A stretch of DNA of 64,000 nucleotides from Podospora bellae-mahoneyi (GCF_035222275.1 NC_085884.1:2852001-2916000), one strand, 5' to 3'; counted from the stretch's first letter, positions 10,856 through 24,716 are shown. Notes: a model not told the origin generated them from the letters alone. Numbers and translations are program-made.

Positions 10856-11114
10856 CTTCGAAATGTTTCTAAGCCCTCTAAAATATATTATTTCAAGGTC
10901 CTTTAACTTTCAGCACATTTGTTACGTTTCAACGGTCGAGCTCACTTGGTCTTGGTCTTTGCGCTTCAGCACCTGCTCAATTTTACAACCCCAACATCTA
11001 ACGATTAGACAGAACAAGGACGATGCATAGAAAAAAACAAAAACAAAAAAACATAACCAAATCCCCAACACCCAAACTCCAATGAAAAGCTGACATACAA
11101 ATGATGCAACAACC

Positions 11115-14100
11115 TCATCTCCTCGACTCAAACCGACTCTTCTCCCTCCCGACCGACGCGTTCTGCCCCGAAAAGAAATACCCAAACCCGAGCTTCTTGA
11201 TCAACCCGATCCACCCCAACCCCGCCATCGTCTCATACTTTTCTCTCGGCTGCGCCAGATTCCGCTCGATATACTCCCTCAATTCTTTCACCGTCAGCTC
11301 AACCTCACTCCTCCAATGCCTATACCCAACTCCTTCAACCCCACCTTCGACCTCCTCGCTCAACCACCCAGCCACCTTCCCCGCCTCGATCAAATCAATC
11401 TTCCCCTCCCACCCCCCAAAATCAGGAACCTTGCCCGACAGCTTCACAAACCGCCCAAACTCCTCCAACACCTTCCTCTCCGTGTCTTCCCCAGTAGTCG
11501 CAGGCAAGAAACGATACACCCTAACTGGCAACCCCGACCTCTCCAAAATCTGCTCGCTCGCCCATCTCGTTGCTACATACCCATTCGATCCATCCCCAGC
11601 CGGCAAGTGATATTTTGCCGACGTCTCCCTTTCCACTCCCGCCGGCAGGACCCCAACGGTAGAGATGTAATGGATTGGGATCTGTCTCGGACCGGCGAGC
11701 TTGACGAGCTCCTTTGTCGGGTGGACGTTTGAGGGTCGCAGGACGTGGTAGTTGTCCCAGAAGGAGCGGACGGCGCCGAGGTGGATGACTGCGTCGACTT
11801 TGCTGGCTAGGCTGGTGAACTCTGATTCCGAGAGACCGAGCATAGGGGAGGAGAGGTCGCCGGGGTGAGGGATGATTTTGGAAGAGGTGAAGGGGAGGGG
11901 TTTGGAGTTGCGGATGGAGATGACGTGGATTTGGGAGATGGATGGAGAGGAGGAGAGGAGGGGGAGGAGGGTGCGGGAGAGGAAGCCTGTTCCGCCGGTG
12001 AGGAGGATCGTTTTTGGGGAGGTGGAGACTGGGGTGCGGGGGATGGAAGAGAGGAAGGAGGGGATGGTTGGGGGTGTGGTTTCGGTGTCCCAGTCGATAG
12101 TGGTGACGGAGGGGGTTTCTTCGATTTTGCGGGCCATGGCGGAGAGGGTGTTGGAGCCGAGGAGATCTACCAGCTTGATGACGACGTTGAAGGACTGGCG
12201 GATGCGGGATTGGAGACGGATGACCAACAGGGAGTTTCCGCCCACGAGGAAGAAGTTTGTCGAAGGGGCGATGTCGAAGGTGAGGGAGTTGTCGTTGTTG
12301 TGGCCGAGGACGTCTTGCCAGACACGGCGGAGCTGAAACATGGTCTCGGTCATCTCGGTGGTGTCTTCTTCCTGGGAGACGGTGGAGGTGCGCTGCGGCA
12401 GAGCGATAGTCTTGAGCGATTTGCGGTCCACCTTCGAATGGTTCGTCAAGGGGAGTTTGTCAAGGGGAATGGCGGCGACCGGAACCATGTACTGAGGAAT
12501 CTGCAAGTGACCAAGAAGGTGTTGCAAGAAGGCCTCCTTGTCGGCAACGTTGCTCTGAGGTGCAAACACAACGTGGGCAATGAGAAAGTCGGGGTTGCCC
12601 TCGCGGAGAGTGACGACTGCCTCCTTCAAAGCACCATCAGACGCCGCAACAATGTTGTTTTCGATATCAGCGAGCTCTATACGCAATCCGCGTATTTTGA
12701 TCTGCCCATCCGTGCGGTTGTGGAAGACCATGGCACCGTCGGTTTGGAGATGCCCGATATCCCCTGTCCTATACATCCGAGTCCAACCGCTAGCGACATC
12801 AGACTTGGTGGCGAAGGGGTTGGCAACAAAGTGTTTGCCGGTCAACTCATCGTTCTTCAGATAGCCAAGGGAAACACCGGCCCCCCCAATGCACACCTCC
12901 CCCGGCATCCCGACAGGAACCGGTCTCAGCTGCTGATCAACGATATAGGTGTAATAGTTGGGCAACGAGTAACCGCAGGGAATCCGACCCATGGCTTCAA
13001 TGGCTTGGGCATTATGGATTGGCATCTCCATCTTGTGCGAGGAAATCGAAATCTCGGTTGGCCCGTACGAGTTGAAGAACTTCAGCCCAGACAACTCCAG
13101 AGCAGCAAATTCCTTGGTCACAGCGCTGACCAGAGGCTCACCACCACCAAATGCAAATCGCCAGCAGCTAGCGTCCCGGAGGTTCTCGTTGCCAAACTGC
13201 ATCCAGAGGGAGTACTCGGAGGGTGTCGCCTTGGTGTACGTAATGCCCTCGCTCTTGATGATCTCTGTGATGCCAAGGGGGTCACCTCTGGTGGCCCAGG
13301 GAACGACGTAGACTGACCCCCCGTTCACCAAGCCAGTGTAGATTTGATCAGAAGAGTGGTTGAAGGTGAACGCGCTCTGCTGGAGGGTGTGCTGGGTGCC
13401 GAGCTTCCACATCTTGGTGTAGCCCTCAATCTCGTTGCGCAGACCGGCGTGGGTGACGATGATGCCCTTGGGAAGACCGGTTGAACCGCTGGTGTAGAGA
13501 ATAGCGGCCGGCGTGTTGGGATCTGCGACGTTGGGGACGGGCTTGGAGGCGTTGAGTGGCAGGACGGAGACGTTGATGGCGGTGGCGGTGGGGATGTTGA
13601 GCTGGGGGACTTGGTCGATGGTGGTCTTGTCGGCAAGAATGGCAGTGGGCTCGCAGTCAACCGCGACTGTGGCGAGGCGAGGGAGAGGATTGCGCAAGTC
13701 GAAGGGGACGTAAATAGCTCCCACACGGAAGATGGCCAGCATCGAGCAAACCCAGTCACTAGCGGCGTCCTGGAAGACTGGAACACGAGAACCTTGGCTG
13801 ACACCAGCGCCCTGCAGCGCCTCACCAATGGCCTCGACCCTGTTGATCATCTCTCTGTACGTCAAGACGTTTCCATGGCCATCCTTGAGCGCAGTCTTGT
13901 CTGGGTTCTCGGCAGCAACCTGATCAATGCGATGAGTAAGGGTTCCGGGCCAGTCTGAGACCATTGCGGGACCTACACAATGTCAATATTGATTCGTCAA
14001 AGCAGGTCAAAAAGACACTACTCAGTACTCACCACGGCCAACACTGACAGCTACCTCAACCTGCTTCTCCCCAAAGAGCGGCGTTGTCTGCAAAGACAGC

Positions 14101-17100
14101 GAGACATCGGCCGAAAGAACCTCCAGCAGGTGCACATACGTCTCCATCAGCAGGTTCGCGGCAGTCTGATCATACAAACTCTTCTGGGTCCGGAACATCA
14201 CGAGGGCGTCAGTGGCAGAGTCGGTCACGTCCAGGGTAATATCATAAGCAGTTCGTCCGGGATGAAGCTCTTGCACTTCGAATTGGCAGTTGCCCCATGC
14301 GTGCTTCTCCTGCGCGCCCTGGCGGTAGTCGAAGAAGGCCTGGAAGAAGGGGGAGTGGGCAGACGACCGGGCAATGTTGAGCTCCTTGAGAAGCACGTCA
14401 AAGGGCAAACGAGAATGGGCGAGGCTGGAGTAAGTCGTGTTGCGGGCTTCGTTGATGGCGTCAGAGAATTTTTGGCTTGGCTGGCGACGGAAGCGGAGGG
14501 TGAGGAGGTTGAGGAAGAAGCCGATGCTGGCCATTACATCGCTGTCGGTGCGGTTGGCGTCGGCGATGCCGATGGTGAGGTCATCCGCTTCGGTGAAGAG
14601 GAAGAGCATGGTCTTGAACGCGGCGAGGTAGAAGTGGAACGGGGTCGAGCGCTGAGCTTTGGACACGGCCTTGATCCGCGCTGCCAAGGCTGGCTCGAGA
14701 TGGCAACCAACCTGATGAATGTCAAAGTTCTGCATGGACAGTCTGGAGCTGGTCCGGGCCATGGGGAGGAGAGGGAGCACTGGTGGCTGTTGGCCCTCGG
14801 GAAAGATACCGCGCCAATGGTCGAGGTCGGCAGCCATGTCACCGCTCGCAAAAGCCTGGCGTTGCGAGGCAGAAAAGTCGGGGAACTGGCGGGGAGCCTT
14901 CCCAAGAGACTGGTTGTTGTATGCCTTCTCCAAATCAGAAAGAAAAACCTGGAAACTAACGCCGTCCATCACAATATGATGATAGTTGATGAGAAGGAAA
15001 TGGTCCTCTGGGGACTTGGAAAGCAAGACAAGCTTCATGCTCTCGCCGACAGCAAGGTCGAACTCGTGGGCCTTGAGCTTGGCGTATTCAACAGCGACAT
15101 CCTCCTCGCAGCTGATTTGCTTGTGCTCGAGACGAAGTGGTGAGCTAGCAATCACCTTCTGGTATGCCTGGTCAGCCTCGGTCTGGTCCGCAACGAAACA
15201 TGTACGAAGAGCCTCATGTCTGGCAGTCACCACGCGAATGGCTCTCTCCAGACTGCCGACCCTGAGGGCCCCTGTGACGCGGTAAAAGAAAGCAACGTTG
15301 AACGTCGTTGGGTCATCGACGAGGAGGCGGAGGAACCAGAAGCGTGACTGACCGAAGGAGATCTGCTCGCTCTTGACGAAATTCAAAGGAGCGGGTGGGG
15401 CGGCGGCAACAGGAGCCTGCTTGGCGGCGTCGGCGGCGAGGTTCTCGGAAGACGCAGAACGGGATGAGAGCTGGGTGGAAGAACCAGGGGCAGTGGTGAC
15501 GTCCGCCGGGGTCACCATGCTGGGGGCAGTGGAGTCGTACTCTGATGCCCCGGCCGACTCAACCTTGGGCTCGGGCTTGGGGAGCGTCTTCATTGCGGTA
15601 GGCTTGGGCTTGGACTCTGAGCCGGCCTTGCCGATGCCTGAAAGCATCTCCTCGGGAAGCTTGTCCAAAGCGCGCTGGCAGAGCTCGGCAACAGAAGAAC
15701 CTCCAACCACCTTGAGCACGGGAATATCAACCTTCAATTCTTTCAAGAACCAAGAACGAACTTCAACAGCGACCAAAGAATCGACACCGAGCTCCACGAC
15801 GGGAATCTCTGGGTCAATGGCCTGGTCATTAATCTGGAGGATAACCCTGAGCTTGGAGGAGAAGCATTCTGTAGAGGTTGTTAGTGCTGATGTCAGTTGA
15901 GTGGTGGGTGAAGACGTACCTTGCAGGATCTCCAAAGCTTCATCCTTGGTCGACGCGCTCGCCAGCTGAACCGTGACCGGGAGAGACGTCTTCTTGTTCT
16001 CATCTTGACCATCCGATTGCCCCTTGGCGGCCTCGACAATACAGTGACTGAAGCGAGGGTTCTCGAACCAAGGGCCTTGAATATCCTCGTCATCACGGAT
16101 AGTGCGGATGCCCGTGGTGACGACAGCATCCGGAATACCATCCTTATCGTCAGGTTTGGGATAACCGGCCTGGACGGCCTCGGCAAACATCTGGTGGAAC
16201 TCAGACTCGGCGATAGCCATCAACCCGAAGCGCTCTAATTGGTCCATCACAGCCTGTCCAGCTGTCTCGACATAGCCAAGACCAGCCACGCGGCCGATAT
16301 CCAATGCGGAGGCAGCCAGGCCACGCTTGCGCCTTTGTCGAGCCAGACTGTTGAGATAGCCGTTGGAAGCGGCATAGTTGGACTGGCCAGAGTTGCCAAT
16401 GACGCACGCGGAAGAAGACAGGAGCACGAAGAAGTCGAGGTCCTCGTTGTAAAATATGTCGTCCAGATGGTTGGACCCGTCAATCTTGGGGCCGAGGACC
16501 TTTTGCATCGTCTCAAGGGGCATGTTGGCGAAGAGACTGTCGTGGAGGACCATGGCACCGTTGGCAACACCGGCAATGGGAGGGCAGGTTGATCGGATAT
16601 CAGCAACCACCTTCTCAAGTGAGGCCTTGTCTGTCACATCCATGGCGTAGATCTTGACGATGGCGCCAGTAGACTGCACAGCCTCAAGCCACTTGGGATC
16701 GACCTTGGGGGAACGGCTCGTCAGGCAGACACACCCGGCACCGTTCTTCACCATCCACTCTGCGACTGACTGGCCGATCTGACCACTGAGGCCCACGAGG
16801 AGATAGGACTTGTTCTTGCCGAAAAGCTGCGTTGCGTCAAGAGGCTTCACACCAACCTTGACGGTGCCGTCGACGGCCCAGTTGACGACAGCAGTTGGGT
16901 GGTCCAGCAGAGAGGCGCCAGCCTCTGTGATCTGTGTGACTGGAGCCACAAGATCGCTGGCATCATCCGCAATGGAAGTGACAGTAAGCACAGCCGCTTG
17001 GAGCTTGGCTGCAACAATCTCGCGACTGGTCGACGGCAGCGAAGACTCAAAGCGGGAAACGTCGGACGCTTCAATGCGCTTGTAGGGTCCAATGGAGGTC

Positions 17101-20100
17101 AACACCTGCCCAATCGTCTGGCTGAGGTCACCACCCGCCGAAGTGAGATTGAGGAAATGGGTTGGCTTGGCCGGCAGAAGGCTCTTGCGAATGATGTGTC
17201 TGGGGGAACGGCCATTGAGCGCAAGTCCTTGGGGAATCGGCTCATCCTCCTCGGCATCGTATGAGTAGGTGATGCGGATGTTCTTGGCCTGCGCCTGTCG
17301 AGACAGAGCGGCGATCAAATACCGGTCCTTGTTTGATCCATGCACCAAGACACTGCTTCCTGAAGCAATGTTCTCGAGCAAAGAGGCAGCAATGAGCTCG
17401 CTGACAACTCTCACAAGGCCAGAACTGCTCGACAGGGTTGGTGGCACAGATACCGTTGCCACGGGGGTGACCTCAATCGAGTTTGACAGTGCCAGCGTCA
17501 TAACTGACTCCTTAGTGACAGTATGCTTGCCCAGACCAACAAATAAGAAGCTTCCAATAACCACATTGATGGCCGTCAGACTGGAAGCCTCAACCCTTAC
17601 AGATTGACGGGTCTCCTTGGTAACAGGCCTCACCTCTTCAACCAGTGCGGGAACACCATCAGCCGACACGGCAACAGTGATCGACTTTGACTCGGCAAGA
17701 GACAAGGTCTTGGTGATGTTTCGCCTGGAGGAGTTGAGGCGAGAATTCTGAGCAACATTGGCCACAAGACGAGGAACCTTGAGCAGCCCATTGTCCAAGA
17801 ACACCTCTGGCTCCTTGCTCCACATGATCTTCTCGTCCTCCCACTCATCGAGCGCACACTGCCGAAGGAGGTGCTCCGCGATAGCCCGTCCGGTGTTTCT
17901 TCCCAGATCAGACAGGTCAAGGTGGTTCAGGCTAATGTGTCTCGTCTCATGGCTGATAGCGCGTGAAAAAGCGACACTGGCTTCGTGGTATGGCTCGTCG
18001 GCTTGAGCGCCTTTGGTGACCCAGAGAATGTGTTTTGCCAGCTCGAACAGCCGCTGGAGGCCCTCCATACGATCGGTGGTCATTTGCTTGAAGATTGGGA
18101 AGTCGAGATCGGCCAGGTTGATGATGGTGCTCATGGGGTCAATTTCTCTTGCCTGGGCCTCGGTAGGCAGCCCAGTGAGGACGGTGGTCTGGTTGGCAAA
18201 GGGGGAGAGAAGCTCCTCCAGCTCCTCGGCGAGGTCGGATGTTTCGATGGTGCCGGTTCCGAGAATGACGAGGTTGTCGAGCTTGACCGAAGTCTTGGAG
18301 CGGGCGAGAGGACGGCGGAGGAATTGGACCTTGTCGTCGACGGCCTGGGCGGCCATAATGGAGAAGGGCCAGGGCAGAACGTTGATCTTGGGGGTGCAGG
18401 CGTCGACGCCGGCAAAACCGGCCTTGCGCAGATACATGTTCCATTCGGAGGGAGTGATGGTGGGGGCGTACCTGCGGCCGTCAATCTCGGCGCCTATCCA
18501 CCACCCAGGGAGCCCGCCCATGATGTTGCCACAGCGGATGGGGCCGTTGTCGGTAAGCTCGAGAAGCATGAGATAGCCACCAGGCTTGAGGAGCTGGCGG
18601 ACGTGCGTCAGGGTCTTTTGAAGGGATGCGGTGGCGTGGAGGACGTTGGAGGCGACGACGATGTCGTATGAATGGGGCTCGTATCCCTGGCTGGAAGGCT
18701 GTTTCTCCACGTCGAGGACCTTGAAAGTCATCTTGTCGCTGTATGACCGGAACAGCTCTGCGGCCTTGTCGAAGAAGCCGACCGACACGTCAGTGTATGT
18801 ATATGAGGACATCTTGTCCCCAATCTTTTCCAAAACCGACTTGGTGGCACCACCAGTGCCAGCGCCTGAAAACGGTCAGTTTATTTAGGAAATTTGTGGT
18901 GTTTTGAGGAAGAACTCACCAATCTCGAGGATCTTAGCATGAGGGTATCGATGTACCATTTGTTCCATCATGGAAGCCAAGAAAGAATTGTACCGAGCAA
19001 AGCCCAGACCCTTCTTGTAAAAGTCATCCAGCATGTTGTCCACCAGCATATGCTCAAGGATGGTGGTCTCACCGCGTACAGCAGCAGGGATATTCTCACC
19101 CACGGCAGTCAGAAGCCTGATGTCGATGGTGTGGGAGTATCTGTGGCACCTGTGTCAGTATTTTCTTCTATGCACGAGCAAAATTGTTGGAAAAACTTAC
19201 CTCTTGATCAGGTCCTTGACCTCCTCTTCACTATCATGCGACCACTCCTTCTTGACGCAGGGATGGCGTCCCTTCTCCACCTCACCAAGCACATAATTCA
19301 TGAAATCCCTCAACGAAGCATGATGCGCCTGGCCATTCGCCCATTCCTCATCGCTGAGCTCCTCCTTCCAACGTCTCAAGTAGTAAAACGACACCCTCTC
19401 ACACACAGCCGCCAGCTCAACCTCGTCCTGTGTGGGCTCGATCCCCTTGGTGATGGAATCCCCCTGTGGTGAGGCGACGTCCCACTTGGTGTAGGAAAAC
19501 AGGCGGTGATCGTCAGCCTCGGTGGCCGGAGCAAAAGGCTTGATAGTCAGGCCATCGACCTGAATCATGGCCCCACCGTCGTTGGCGGGGTTGTTGAAAA
19601 CATCGATGCTGGCAGAGAACTCGTTTGTTTCCTCGAGGGTGGCGTGGACGGGGACGTGCTCGGGCAGGGGCGAAACGCAGAGGGCCGGGTTGACGCGGAT
19701 GGAGCGGATGGCGGTCGGGACGTGAAGCGACCAGAGCCTCTCGTCGCCTGGGGCCGAGTAGGCGAGCATAGAGGCTTGGAAGGCGACGTCGAGCATGGTG
19801 GGGTGGACGAGGTATGGGGTGAGATCTTGGGAGGTGTAGGGGTAGGTGGAGACCAATGTGGAAGCTCGATTGAGAGAGCGTTTCAGGGAGGACATGCCCC
19901 TGAAGCTGCCGGAATACCCGTAGCCGAGCTTGGAAAGGGAGGTGTAGAACCTGTCGGCGTCGACGGTCGACATGTTGGTTTCGGCTAGCGGGCTGGACGC
20001 GAGGGTGGCGGGTGAGGAGTTGCCAAAGGTGATCGTGAGAGAACCCGAAGCCATGAGCTCGAGCTCCGATTCGGCCGAGGAGGAGGAGTAGACGGCGAAG

Positions 20101-23100
20101 GAGGCGCTGGTGATGTTACCCTTGGTGGCGATGTTTGTAAGCGTGACGAGGGTCTCAACTGACGAGTTTACATCCTCTTCGAAGGTGATGGCGCGGGGAA
20201 TGGCCAGATCGTTGAGCTCAAAGAAGGACACCGGCTGCTCCGTGGCCAGAGTCCGAGCGGCCTCGATCGACATGGCAACGTAACCAGCAGCAGGGAAAAC
20301 AGTTTGCCCCTGCAACTGATGGCCGTCTAGCCAAGAAATCTCGGACACCTTGAGAATATTCGTCCAGCGCTTCTCACGGTCAGTTGAGTCGGGGCAAGGA
20401 ATCCCGAGAATCTCGTGGAAGGGCGCTGCCGTCCGGGACCGAATCTTCTTGGACCTTCGCGATTCTTGCCAGTGGGAGCGGGTATGGTTCCACTGGTACG
20501 ATGGGAGGTCTACCACGAGCTTGGGCTGGCATGTGGATGGCGAGATGAGCTTCTCATAAGAGGCAAAGTCAACGGCGTGGGCACCAAGTTGAGTCCACAC
20601 AAATCCGAGGGCATCGGAGAAAGACTCAATATCACACTTGCCACGGCTGAGGACGCCTGTATAAGGGATTGGAGCAGGGCGAATGTCGCCAATGTTCTGA
20701 GTAGCCGGGCCCTTGAGCGCGGGGTGAGGGCCAACCTCGATGGCGAGACCGATTTGTGGGTCGCTGGCGATGGCGTTCTTGACAGCATCGGCAAACAAAA
20801 CAGTATTGGCCATATTATCGCGCCAGTACACATCCTGAAGAGCCTCGGTAGGCTGCAAGGGCTTGTCGCTTGCGATAACGCTGGAGAACCAGGCGCAGGT
20901 CGGCCTCTTGACACGAACGCCAGCCTGTTGGAGAGAGGCAATGTATGGGTCACCACAAGGCAGCATGTGGTGGGAATGATAGGCGGTATCAACCTTGAGA
21001 AGACGAGCAAACTTTTTCTCTTCGTCAAACACCTTCTTGGCAAGGATGATGGCATCGGCGTCACCGGATAGCGTAACACTGGCTGACGAGTTGTGCGCAG
21101 CCACCGCCAAACGTCCGGAAAACGCACGAAGGTTGCAGAGATCCTTCGCATCTTCCAGTGAAGTGCCAACAGCCAACATGGCACCTTGTTGACCGGTAGC
21201 CTCGTTCCCAGCAAGCCGGGCATACTGTCCGCGGTAGTAGGCCACGCGAATGGCATCAACATCTGACAGGTAGCCGGCAGCATAAGCCGCACCAATCTCG
21301 CCCGAGGAGTGACCGACAACAGCACTGAAGTTGATGCCAGCCTCCCTGAGCATGTCGACCAAGACAATTTGGATAGCGGTGCATAGCGGCTGGGAAAGCT
21401 CCGCCTCACCAATGCGAGATGTGGTTGAGTCCGCCAGCAGCTCATCAACCAGACGCCAGACCGGGCGATCAGCAGCCGGGAGTGTGTCCAGCGCACTCTC
21501 CAGGTCTCCAAGTCTCTTGCGGACAAACTCGGAAGACTTGATCAGCTCACCACCCATGGCTGCCCACTGGGCGCCCTGGCCAGTGAACACACCCAGGATT
21601 TTGGTAGGATACGTGGACTTGGCCGTCGCGGAGCGAACACCGACGGTGGTTCCAGCCGCACGCTTGAGATCAGAGAGCTTGTCATCCAGCTTTCCGACAA
21701 GCTGCTCCACCGACCGGGCCGAGAAAGCAGCCTTGATAGGCAAGTGACTTCTGCGCGACTGCAGAGTCCATGCCAAGTCTCTCGCTGTGATGTCACTCCT
21801 TGTCTTGAGATGCTCGGCATAGGCCTCGAGGTGGGCCACGAGGGAGGTCTCAGACGCGGCAGAGAAGACGAAAGGCGTAAAGACAGGCGACTGGTTCTCG
21901 GGCTCGGGAGTGGTGGTTGTCGGGATGTACTGCTCGATGATTGCATGCGCATTACTGCCGCCAAAGCCGAAAGAATTAACGCTGACTCTGCGGGGAACGC
22001 CCTCGGGAAGCTGCGGCCACGGGGCTAGGGAGGTTGGGACAGTGAGACCCTTGTAGTACTGCTCGATGGCGGGGTTGAGGTTCTCAAAGAGCAGATTGGG
22101 TGGGATTTGGCCCGCCTGGATGCTCTTCAAGCCCTTCATGAAGCCAGCGAGACCGGCAGCACCCTCAGTGTGGCCAATGACTGTCTTTACAGAGCCGACA
22201 TACAGCGGAGTTTCCTCGGCCTTGACGTGTTGGCCAAAGCACTCATAGATGGCAGCCGCCTCCTTGGGGTCGCCTGCCTTTGTGCCCGTGCCATGAGCCT
22301 CGAAAAACTGTGGGCGGTCGGCAGGGTTGTTTTCTGGGTCGAGGCCAGCTTTCCTGTAGGTTTTGCGAATGAGAGATGCCTGAGCTTCAGAGCTAGGAAC
22401 GGTAAGACCCTGAGAGTGTCCGTCCTGGTTGGCGCCGGTTTCACGGATGATGCCCTCGATGTAGTCACCGTCCGCTATCGCATCAGATAACTTTTTAAGG
22501 ATGACAGCTGCGACTCCTTCACCTCGGGCATAACCATCGGCACTGGCGTCCCTGTTTCTTGTCAGTCATTGTCCCCCTTCACGTCGAGAGGAATACATAC
22601 CACATGCGAGATCGGCCCGTTGGGGAAAGCATGTTCATTTTGGACTCAAACACAAATGCCTCTGTTCACGTGTTAGCTTCGGGTTCATGAGTGATTGTTC
22701 TCTACTAATCAAGGCTTACCAGGGTTCAGGATGACCTGACCACCAGCCGCAACAGCAACGCGAGATTCAGAGCTTCTCAAGCTCATCACAGCCTGTTTGA
22801 ACCATTTAGAAACCATCCGAATCACCATCATCACAACGAACATACCTGGTGCACGGCAACCAAAGAACTCGAGCAAGCAGTGTCAATCGTCATGCTGGGC
22901 CCCCTCCAGTCAAAGAAGAAGCTCAACCTGTTCCCAATGATGGCCCGGTTCGTGCCGGTGGCAAAGTAAGTGGGCACCTGGTTGACATCCCGGAGCAGGG
23001 TGTCGTTCCAGTCGACACCCATGCAGCCGACATAGACACTGGTGTCGCTTCCCCTCAGGGCCTCGATGCTGTGGCCGCCCGACTCGAGGGCCTCGTACAC

Positions 23101-23412
23101 GGTCTCCATGAGCAGACGCTGCTGGGGATCGATGCTGTCGGCTTCATTGGGGGAGATGTTGAAGAAGGAGGCGTCAAAGTGGGAGAGGTCCTGAGTAAGG
23201 AGGTAGGCGTGGCGGACGTTGGTGGTGCCATGGTGTGAGCCGACGGGGTGGTGGAACGCTTCAGTGTTGAAGCGGCTCGGGGGAATGGCGGTTTGGATGT
23301 CGGTTGGGGAGGCGAGGAGGGACCAGAGCTTGGAGGGTGAGGTGGATGGGCCTGGGAAACGGCAGGCTGTGCCGACGATGGCGATGGGTTCATGGGGTGT
23401 TTGGGGAGACAT
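11115..23412 (-). CDS. Hybrid PKS-NRPS megasynthase, 3,970 residues
   Basis: Eight exons: 22846-23412, 22720-22792, 22601-22661, 19201-22551, 18920-19140, 15920-18865, 14033-15868, 11115-13972. All phases agree and the total is 3,971 codons. Domains with rough residues: KS (DTACSSS, Cys180; GHTEGAAG), AT (GQGAQW 558; [14 protein letters not shown] 648), DH ([12 protein letters not shown] 977; DVAFQ about 1140), C-methyltransferase (EIGAGTGG 1421), degenerate ER ([12 protein letters not shown], no intact nucleotide motif), KR (2112; NYAASN Tyr about 2255), ACP (ELGVDSL 2434), condensation (HHIVMDG 2706), adenylation ([12 protein letters not shown] 3174; [10 protein letters not shown]), carrier (VGGNSLL 3596) and reductase (TGGTGF 3674). 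It should build a methylated polyketide, amidate it with an amino acid-like unit and release it through R. Oddities: the A4 core reads FNHS instead of FDxS, and R has YVATR instead of YxxxK. Product unknown. Confidence 0.96.
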
Positions 23413-24716
23413 GTTGGTGGGGGAGGTGGGCTATGGTGAATAGCTGTTGCTTTGTGCCCGTTTGGAGTTGAAGTGTTAGGGTGGCGGTTGTTTGAGGCCA
23501 AAGACACGGAGACAAAAGTGTATAGCACGGTCCAGACGGCTTGGGACAGAGTTTTATTTGCTTTGGCTTCATAAACACTTGAAGATGAAGATAGCTACTA
23601 GACCTGTACCAACCCACCGTCGAATGCTTGGCATCGGTATCATTGCTGGGCGTTGACACCGGCGACAACCCGCTATCAGCCTCCGCCGACTCGAGCCAGG
23701 ATCAAGCTACCGACTGACCGACCGACCGAACCCTTCGAGAACATATCCTTATCTCCGAGATACCCACCCCTGTCTCGTAGGCACCGACAAGCCGGAACCC
23801 GAAAAATGTTGTCTCTGGTATGGTGGCTTTGTTCGGCTTGTTGATGCGGCTGCTTGTTCGGGTTGTTTACCGGAGAATAGGGGTTCCAGGGGCTGACTTG
23901 GCATTGCTGACAAAGACATCACCGAAGTTCGGTGACTTTTGCTTGTCCCCCCGCATTATGCACTTCAGATGCAGGTATATGTATGCAGTCCAAATGGGGC
24001 ACATGTATCTCTCCCGTCCTCCGCTATCAACCGAATACGCAACGTCAGGTTCGGCGGTATTCGCACCTGCCACGATAGGAGAATCAAATGTCGATCTCAG
24101 AATCCCATCAAGATGGGGCATTGCGCTATGTATTTGCTGATATTGATACCCGTGAAGGAAATTCATGATGTGGGGGATGACATGATGAAGTAATCGCGTG
24201 TCTGGCCATTCTCATTTTGAAAGCCTCAGCTTCGAGTATGTTGCGAATGAGTGTTTAGGTCGAATGCAAACTGAGCTCCATCTACGGACCATCAATCCAC
24301 CGTGATGGCACTCTATCGCCAAGAATCATCAGTGAAACAGGAGCACCAAGACACGGGAGATCACCTTTCATGGATGGATAGAGTGGCAAGGCACCAATCG
24401 GTTGCCAGCTTCATGCTTTGTAACAGTGACAAATATACTCCGTCTAAGAATTCTATGTACATAGACACCAACAACACCACCCAAAGTGACCTTCCTCTGT
24501 CAAGGCCTCCATCCCTGAGTGGAGCGCATCACATTCCACACACACACGCCCTTTGGCCGCCAACGATACTACAACACTGGTCGGACTGGGCAGGATAGAC
24601 AGCTCCGACATCCGTGTTCCAATGTCCCCGACTCTTGGAGAAATCATGCTCCTCTTCCGTCTGGGTTTCAAGTCCTGCGTGCCCGGTGTATAAATGCTTG
24701 ATTGTTTCCATCCTGT
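23413..24716. other. Promoter of the PKS-NRPS and 3' region of its regulator
   Basis: This 1.3-kb gap separates two minus-strand genes. It should hold the PKS-NRPS promoter near 23413-23900 and the untranslated end of the regulator gene near 24700. A GACC repeat at 23716-23730 is listed separately. No further gene is seen. Confidence 0.55.
23716..23730 (+). promoter_or_regulatory. GACCGACCGACCGAA motif upstream of the PKS-NRPS
   Basis: Three GACC units lie about 305 bp upstream of the PKS-NRPS start codon. The 13-mer ACCGACCGACCGA recurs at 33096-33108, about 283 bp upstream of the dioxygenase gene. I did not find it elsewhere in the window. The repeat is simple, so chance is possible. Confidence 0.3.

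Noticed and set aside
11865-13316. Long plus-strand frame of 483 codons
   Set aside because: It lies antisense to the A, T and R domains of the PKS-NRPS. Its product is low-complexity Gly/Val/Asp, the mirror of a GC-rich third-position bias.
13980-15143. Plus-strand frame of 387 codons
   Set aside because: It is antisense to the condensation domain and shows no domain of its own.
17985-18671. Plus-strand frame of 228 codons
   Set aside because: Antisense shadow of the methyltransferase-KR linker region of the synthase.
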